A DNA stretch of 64,000 nucleotides from Diploptera punctata. Its lineage: Eukaryota; Arthropoda; Insecta; Blattodea; Blaberidae. The notes beneath the pieces were generated by a model, which made no database searches, was not told the DNA's origin, and saw nothing but the letters and a program-made list of their open reading frames with translations. Below are positions 50,401-59,400 of the stretch, in pieces (the stretch's first letter is position 1; each line of letters starts with the position of its first letter). The stretch spans positions 744,001 through 808,000 of the forward strand of contig JASPKZ010008351.1 of the NCBI GenBank assembly GCA_030220185.1. The letters run 5' to 3'. A program made the position numbers and the translations under genes.

Positions 50401-53400
50401 TGATATAAAAGATTTTGTAAACTTAAGAAAATTGCTAGAATTTCGCCATCAAAGTTTGTTGAATTTGGTTTAGTTTACGATAAAAGGAAAAAAGTGGACA
50501 TACTGCACCAGCACCAGTGCCACCGTCATTTGGTAGGCTGGAGCCATCTGTAAAAATATGTATCCATTCAGGAGCTGGGTATCTTAGATTTATTATTTCC
50601 AGTGACATTTGTTTTAAAATATATGGAGGAGTTTCAGAGTTCTTGATGTCTTCTGTTAAATGAAGCTTATATTCGATTTCCAAAAATTCTAGAGGGTTGT
50701 TTCTCATCTGCATATTTTCTTTTGAATGTGGAAGTTGCAATTTCTGTTTGATTTCTTGTACAATGCTTAGGAAGCTTTGCTGAGATTTTAAACATACTTG
50801 TGGTTTTCTTTGGGTCCAGTTATTATGGGGTAGCCTTAAAAATTTTTCATACTGTGTGACTGCTGTTTTCTCAATTTCAGATGCTATGTTTGGGTTATTT
50901 GTTAAGATTTGCAAAATATCACTTCCTAAAATTAAATATTAATTACAACTATTTAAGTTACAAGGAAGAAACAAAAACAATTCACTACATCGATGTTCTT
51001 ATTATCAATTTCATACATCTCAATGATGGATAAATCATATTTGAAGAGAAAAATTATACGCTCAGACCGGGACCCTTGGTTTTCTAGTCCAAGTGCTCTA
51101 CCATTTGAGCTACCTGAGCAAGTACCGATCTAAACGCAAATTTTTCTCTATACACGTTGCAATTCCCGCCCACCAAATGCTTTGAAGCCTTTTCTTCTAT
51201 CTTTGCAAATGGCGGCTCCTATATTAAGAAGACATATTTGGGAATTATACATTACATTATAAATGCCAGTACGGCTTTTTTCGATGTTCTTATTATCAAT
51301 TTCATACATCTCAATGATGGATAAATCATATTTGAAGAGAAAAATTATACGCTCAGACCGAGACTTGAACCCGGGACCCTTGGTTTTCTAGTCAAGTGCT
51401 CTACCATTTGAGCTACCTGAGCAAGTACCGAACTAAACGCAAATTTTTCTCTATATACGTTGCAATTCCCACCCACCAAATGCTTTGAAGCCTTTGCTTC
51501 TATCTTTGCAAATGGCGGCTCCTATATTAAGAAGACATATTTGGGAATTATACAATACATTATAAATGCCAGTATGGCTTTTTTCGATGTTCAGTACATG
51601 TTTAAGCAAGGAGATGCATTAACTTCTCTACTATTCAATTTTGTACTAGAGTATGTAATCAAATCTTCAGAGGATAAGAGAAGATGTACAACTCAATGAT
51701 ACTAATAAGTTGTCAGTGTATGCTGATGATGTAATATTAAGCGATAACAAGGAAATACTAAGGGAAAACGTGCACATCCTACTAAATGATACCTTTAAAT
51801 TGGCACTGGAAATAAATAAGAGAAAAAGTAAATATATGGTCACACACAGAAATACATTATATAATGGAAGTGAAAAGTTAATGACAGATGAGGGAAATTT
51901 TGAAGATGTAGCTGTATTCAAATACCTATAAACAAAAATGAGGTGCAGAAAGAAATTAAGCATAGACTCAATTATGGAAATGTATGCTATTATACATTAC
52001 AGGGATTCTTGTCATCTCAACTTCTCTCAAAAATATTAATTTAAAGATGTATAAAACTGCTATTCTTCCAATTATATGGATCTAAAACATGGTCTCTTTA
52101 AGGGAGGAGAAAAGTTTGAATATTTGAGAATAAAGTACTTACGAAAATTTTAGACCAAAGAGAGACGGAACAGACAGATGCATGGAAGCCACATAACAGC
52201 AAGTTGCATGATCTTTATGGGAGACTTAATGGCAGGACCTGTGGGACAAACAGGGAATGAAAAAGGGGCATGGAAACTCGTTTTAAGAAAACCAGAGGAA
52301 AAGCACACCCAGTAGGTAGGGTAAGAATTAACCATGACTTGAGGGAAATAAATTATAAAGGAGATGATTATAAAAGATTAGGTCAGGATAGAGATGTATG
52401 AACAGGCATTAATCTCTGAGTTCGATAGTGCCAGCCAGTAAGTGTTATTTTCAAAGAAAAAAATGTGTCTTGTGGTCTGAAAAGTACAATAATGAAACTG
52501 GTATCTAATTAATATATCACTTAGCATAAACTGCAATAAAATGGAATTACTTGTATCATCTTACATTACAAAATGATTTATTATGATACACTAAGTTGTT
52601 ACATTATGAAAATGAGGAACTATTAAGAATATAAATTAATCATTCAATAACCTGATGCTCATGTGTTGGCAATGGCATAACTAAAGGCTTGTAGTCCAAT
52701 TGGAATGGTTTTCCTCTGCTGCAAGGTTTCATCGTCGATTGAACTGCTGACTTTGTTAAAACTTTTCGGGGTTTTTTTAACACTTGTTCTGAAGTTTGTT
52801 CATTAGATTCAGAAAATCTTTTATTGCTTGTACTGTTTTCTCTTATTTCATTTACATTCACATCAGTAGACAATACATCAATTATCTGTAAAAACACAAC
52901 AAAAGAAATGTTAAATTAATATTGAGAAGCTAAAGCTATTACTATGATAGAAATAAGTAAATTAATTAACACAATTAAATTATTGTAAATCAATGGTAAA
53001 GAGAAAAATTTCTGCATGAACTGGGAATCGAACCCCAAACCTTTATCTTTCTGTGCTAATGCTCTGTCCACTGAGCTAATTCAGGCTTCATTCCCATCCA
53101 AGCAGAAATCCTTCCTTTACCTTACTCTACTGGTCCCACATTCAATTGCAATGAATCATCATTCACAAATACACAATGAATGGCTTCTACCTGAAGAAGA
53201 TTTACAATAATTTAATTGTGTTCATTAATTTACTTATTTTTATCATAGTAACAGCTTTAGCTTCTCAATATTAATTTAATAAATAATGCTATAGCTGTGT
53301 GGAGTCCCTTCATGTAGAAGGGTTTGTAATTATTATATTCGTTAATCATTTTATAAACTATAGCATTGTAAACTTATTGATTTTATATACTATTATTATA

Positions 53401-56400
53401 TTAAGGCACAATTTTTTTTGCAAATTAAATTATTCATAAATTATCACACTACTGAATAAAGTAACAGAAGAAAATTAGATTTAAATACTTAAAATGCTTT
53501 GAGAATAACTTATAACTTAATTTATTGATAAGTTTAAAAAAAAATATTTCGCATTAAATCACAGCCAACGTTTTCTAAACAGGTAGTACTATGATTCTAA
53601 TATTACATTACACATTCTGGCTAGTCAACTTGTAAGCTCGTAGCAGTAGCTGTATACTTTACTTTTCATTGGTAGCAGAATTACCATCACTCCATGGTAT
53701 GTAATAAATAATAGTTTTAAAAAACTAAAACAACACGCTTTATTAGAAAACCGAATTAAAAAATTAAAAATTATTTTAATTTCCAACACGCTTGGGATAA
53801 AATTAAAGTGGTCAACAAAAAAATCATCTCCATCACATATAGAATAAAACTAGAGTTATCAACAAAAAGAAAATAATTTTACCATCAAAAGCGTGGGGTG
53901 CTTTTTATGATTTTTACATTTTATTCTTAGAGACTTTACTTTTACCAATATCTGTTTATTATCAAATATATTAATTGATATAGAGCACCCCACGCTTTTG
54001 ATGGTAAAATTATTTTCTTTTTGTTGATAACTCTAGTTTTAATCTATATGTGTTGGAGATGATTTTTTTTGTTGACCACTTTAATTTTATCCCAAGTGTG
54101 TTGGAAATTAAAATAATTTTTCATTTTTTAGTTCGGTTTTCTAATAAAGCGTGTTGTTTTAGTTTTTTAAAACTATTAATTATTTTTTATTTTTAATATT
54201 TTACAGAATAAGATAAAATTGTAAATATCTTTTAATTCGATATTATTGTAGTATGGGCTAAAAGTAATACTTTACTAAAAAAAATCCTCCCAGCCGGATT
54301 TGAACCAGCAACCTATGGATTACTGAAATTATATACCACTAGAGTTCACCGCTCTACCAATTGAGCTCTTACAACGATTGACTAAAAAGTCGACAAGTCC
54401 ACAACCTATTACACCAGTTTTCATTTTTTTATTATTTTCTGATGATTCTGGCCAGGATGTTAGAAACAAAATATGAAATTATTGTATTGTCACGGGTCCT
54501 TTGCTAGTATACAAAGTTTCAAGTCGATCCAAAGTTTCCAAGTGGGTGAAAATCGTATTCAAAGATTCTGTTACATAGATACAAAGACACTTTTTTTCAT
54601 TTTCTGATGATTCTGGCCAGGATTTCAGAAAATAAAAATGAAATTATTGTATTGTCACAGTTCCTTTACAAGTATGCAAAGTTTCAAGTCGATCCAATGT
54701 TTCTAGGTGGGTGAAAATCGTGTTCAAAGATTCCATTACATAGATACAAAGACACTTTTTTTGATTTTCTGATGATTCTGGCCAGGATTTTAGAAAACAA
54801 ATATGAAATTATTGTATTGTCACGGGTCTTTTACAAGTATACAAAGTTTCAAGTCGATCCAATAATTTTAAGTGGGTGAAAATCGCGTTGAAAGATTCCG
54901 TTACATAGATAGATAGATACAGGTCAAGCTAATATAAAGCGTGTAACGTGTAAAAATACACATTATTATATACTCTAAGATTGGATTAATGTGTAATTTT
55001 GTTATTTTATAATGCAGAATTTTCCCAAATGTGAAAAAAAAAATTTATTCCATTCTGGTTTGAGCAAGTCTTACTGAATATTGCACATTTAGCAATTTAT
55101 TTATCTATTGATTCATTGTGATATAGTAAGTTTAATCAGTTCATTTTTCTATGGCCTGAGATTTGATAACTTTAATCTCACTGTAACATGCCATATCTTC
55201 ATTTCAGACAATTTACCTCCACTTCTTTGCTTCCAACAAATAATCTGCTACCTTCTTCAAGAAGATTTGTCTTGGAGTTTGAAGATTGTCCTAATACTTT
55301 TCCTTCAGCATCCTGAAAAAAAAAAAAATAATAACAACAACAACACGCACACACTATTGAGTAACACTAAGAAATTGGGACTGAAACTCAATACCAATAA
55401 AACTAAATATATGGTCACACATAGAAATTCATTATATTTATATATTAAATTTGGGAATTTTTAACATTATGAGGTTCAAATTCATAAGAATTAAATTAAT
55501 CATGATTATTTCATACCTCATACTTCTATATTTCTTTAAATTATATTTAAATCCAGTTCAATCATAGTTTATTAGAGCATCATAGGATTGAAAAAGAAGC
55601 AAAACTTTTAAAACATCTATCAAAACCTTTGGATTTAACAGTTTGGGAAAAAATATATATTCAAAAAAACCATACTAGAACTATGAACTTCGAGATTCCG
55701 GAAGAACCAAGCTTGATTACAAAGTTCTTCAAAAATACAACAGATAGCAGTTTAGGAAATGATTCATTCAAAACAACACCAGATGGCAGTTTGAAGAGGA
55801 ATTCCTTCAAAAGAACACCAGATGGCAGTCTAGATAATTACCGGCAAAAAGGAGAAAAAATTGACAGTCGTGAAAATAGCTGACGATGACGACAAAGGGT
55901 CGCCGATACTGCAGTGCTGTGTTTAAAGAAACATAGATGTATGAGGTAAGAAAAAATCACGATTCATTTAATTATTACTATTTATTTATTATTAATTTAT
56001 ATATTTTTTTCTCAAATGCCCCAGGTTTGTCTTTTCGACATTCCTGGTTTCTCTCCTGGCATGGCGTGCTTGTAACCCACTTCTCAGGTTGGGGCGCCTT
56101 GAAGGTGGGGTTACGTTGTCCCGATGATATGATGGGTGATGATGATGATAATGGTGTGCCAGGAGAGTCCCTAATCCTAAGCTTAACCTAAGATGTATAT
56201 GAATGATGATGATTGCAATGGCTATATGATTTCGGGGACCGTTTGGGCCTTAAAGTTTTCCTGACATTTGTCTTACAGGTGAGGAAAAACCCCAATAAAA
56301 ACCTCACCCAGAAAAACTGTCCCGACCGGGGATCGAACCCGGGCCTGCTGCGTGACAAGGCAGCACACTACCCCGAGACCACAGCGTGGACTTATTAATA

Positions 56401-59400
56401 TATATAGATGAAGGTATATGCAAATGTTAATAATTGTAATAGAAGAATTAAACGAATGGAAGCCTAGCACTCTAGTCTCACCCAGTCTTCATTTATGTTA
56501 CTATATCGTAGATGATATTTTACTGTAATGGCAAAAATATTGAAACAAAATTGCACATACCTTTAAAATTACTGTTTTTAGCCCAACTTCCAGAGTACCA
56601 TCTCCTTCCCATGTTTTGTGTTTCTTCTTTGATTGTTTGCCCCACACCACATTAAATACTCTGTAAATAATAACATGGATCAAGCAGTGCTTGCACTTTA
56701 GAGATATTTGTATTTAATACCTACATTGTACAGAATGACCATAGGCATTAATTGACTTTCAAGGGTGGATATAGATAAAAATAGGGAAATCAGATCCAAT
56801 AACAAAAATTCAAATGTGCAAAACAATAAAATGTTACAAGAAATAATTTAATTCATCCTTATGATGGATGCCATATGCAAGAGTCTAGTTATCTGGAAAT
56901 CCTGCACGTAGACAACACATGACACTCTTAGGGCCGCATGCAAATACATTAGTCTCTATTCAAATTACTTCCAATCACTGGTGAGCTGACTCACCGTGAG
57001 CAAGTGCAAAGATCGAATTAACTATCCACTAACTGGTCATGCATGAAAGTCGTAGTTTTCGTAATATTGGCAAGAAATTACCCAGAATTCTCAGCGATAA
57101 AACCACTTCCGTTATTTTCGTCTGCTAGAGGCACGCATTTACGTTTGCATCCCGCAAATAATACCGTATAAAACAATATCTGCATCGTGCAATATTACGC
57201 CGATTCTCCTGTTCTTCCAGTTGAATTCTTTGGTAGAATGTATCAAATTCCTCTCTCCGTGTATACCGAAAACATGATCGAAGTCTTCAAGGTCCGACAT
57301 CTTGGATAAAGCAGCAAGGTTTCAAAGTACATCGGTTACCATCGGGATTCTCACGATTCGTTTCTCTCCTATGTCACCTCGGCAGGTAGCTTAGGAATTT
57401 CAACAATTATTATCGCATGAACAGATTTTTGAGTATGCAAAAATGTATTTGGATACAACTTTCTCAGCAGAGAACGACTTTTATGGTCTAATGCGTTCAA
57501 AGATTTGAGCCTTAGGTCCCTATCTCGTTATTTTATATACTCTGGTTGAGCAGTGTCACATGCCACTCCTATCTCATTTAGGTAGGATGCCATATACAAG
57601 AGTCTAGTTATCTGAAAATCCTACATTTAGAACAACACGTGACATTCTTAGATTCCTGTCTCGTTATTTTATATACTCTGGTTGAGCAGTGACACATGCC
57701 ACTCCTACCTCATTTAGGGGGTGAAAATCATCCAAACCTTCAATCAACATCATCTACATGGTAGGCTCTCGGACTGTTCCACTCTCAGAATTCATCTTCC
57801 CATCGTCTTCTAGGATGTCCCACATCTCTATAGCCTTGAGGTTGGTACAACAGTGCTTGTTTTGTTAGTGTAGAAGAGTCCATTCTTAAAATATGTTCAT
57901 GCCAATTTTGTTTATATCTTTGTATTTTTTCATTTACATTAAAAATTTTGAGTTCTTGCCTTATTGTTTCATAAGGAACATGGTCTTTTAGAGTACATCA
58001 TGCAACGTATCTGAGGAATTTCATCTCTGACTTTTCTAGTAATCTTCTGTCTGATCTATTCATGACCCAATTTTCTGATCCATATGTCACAATGGGAACT
58101 GCCATTACTTTATAAAACTTTAGCATTGTTTCTTTTGTTGTTTTAGTTTACTTTGAAATTTATAATTTTTTTTTCCTTTATATCATTTTTCCAATTGTAA
58201 GATATGTGACATCCTAAATATTTAAAACTCTGTATTTGTTCGATAATTTCACTCTGATTAAAAGAAAGACATCCTATTTAATAAGTACCGGCAACAGAAC
58301 AAAAGAAATATGCAAGCTTTTGATGAGTGTCGTGCAAAAAAATTGTATCCGGAAGTAGGAAAAAATGTTATGTAGATAGGAAATAACTCTATGAGGTTTT
58401 TTAATATTGTTTTTTTTTTTTCTTTCATTCTTTCACTCACCTCATACTTCATATGAAGCATGAGGTGAGTGAAAGAAAAAAATAAACAATAGGAAAAAAT
58501 GTGTTGCTTACTGAGTTGTGCCCCTCTGTTTTAACTCCTGCTTTGAGATTTACCACACTCGAATAATCTGTAGAGGTAAGATTATTATATTTTAATAGTA
58601 TGCGTACATTTACAAAAATAATATATATATATATAATATTATATAATAGTTTAATATTTTAGGGAAAATAAATCAATGGTGATAATATAACAATTTAAAA
58701 ACACTTTTTTTATTTTTTGTTATATGACTTATTGTAATTATAATTATATTTTTTTATTAATTTAAGTAGCTTAAAAGAGCTTAGTATTACATTAAAAATA
58801 ATCAATTTAAAAAATATAATATAAAAGTAAACATGTTGCAGAGATTCTCCGTCCACAACCTGCTGCAGACATTTTTGCTTGCTGTAGAATCTCTGTACAT
58901 AACAGGACATGGGTTAAAAAAAGATGATCAATAATGAATTAAGTGATGTTACAATAGATTCTAAGAAGCTACTATGAAGGCTACTGGGCACTGTAAAACA
59001 GCCTTCTAACTTTTCTGCAAGGATCTATTATTAGCTTACCACATCTAAATTGTACAAAAAAAAAAGCCTTTCTGGTAATGTGTAATGGCATTGAGGCAAA
59101 AATTTATAGGCAAAGAGAATTAACCTAATGGTTTTAGTGGTACTTCTGACTACAAAGGTTATAATATGATTAATAGTGAGTGGAGAACATATTTTTAACG
59201 ACTCACCTCATATAATTTCAAATTTCTTTGATACCAGCGGTTTCAGACAATATCTTGTCCCTTTTCAGTCATGGCTTCCACTGAAGAGGGACAAGATAAT
59301 GTCTGAAACCGCCGGTATCAAAGAAATTTGAATTTATATGAGGTGAGTCGTTAAAAATATGTTCTCCACTCACTATTAATGCTATAACTTCATAATGTTT

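Noticed and set aside
54436..54790. CTGATGA ... GAAA within each unit of the triple repeat looks like a hammerhead core.
   Set aside because: The sequence between does not form a proper stem II, and no stem III or stem I partner follows. Probably chance.
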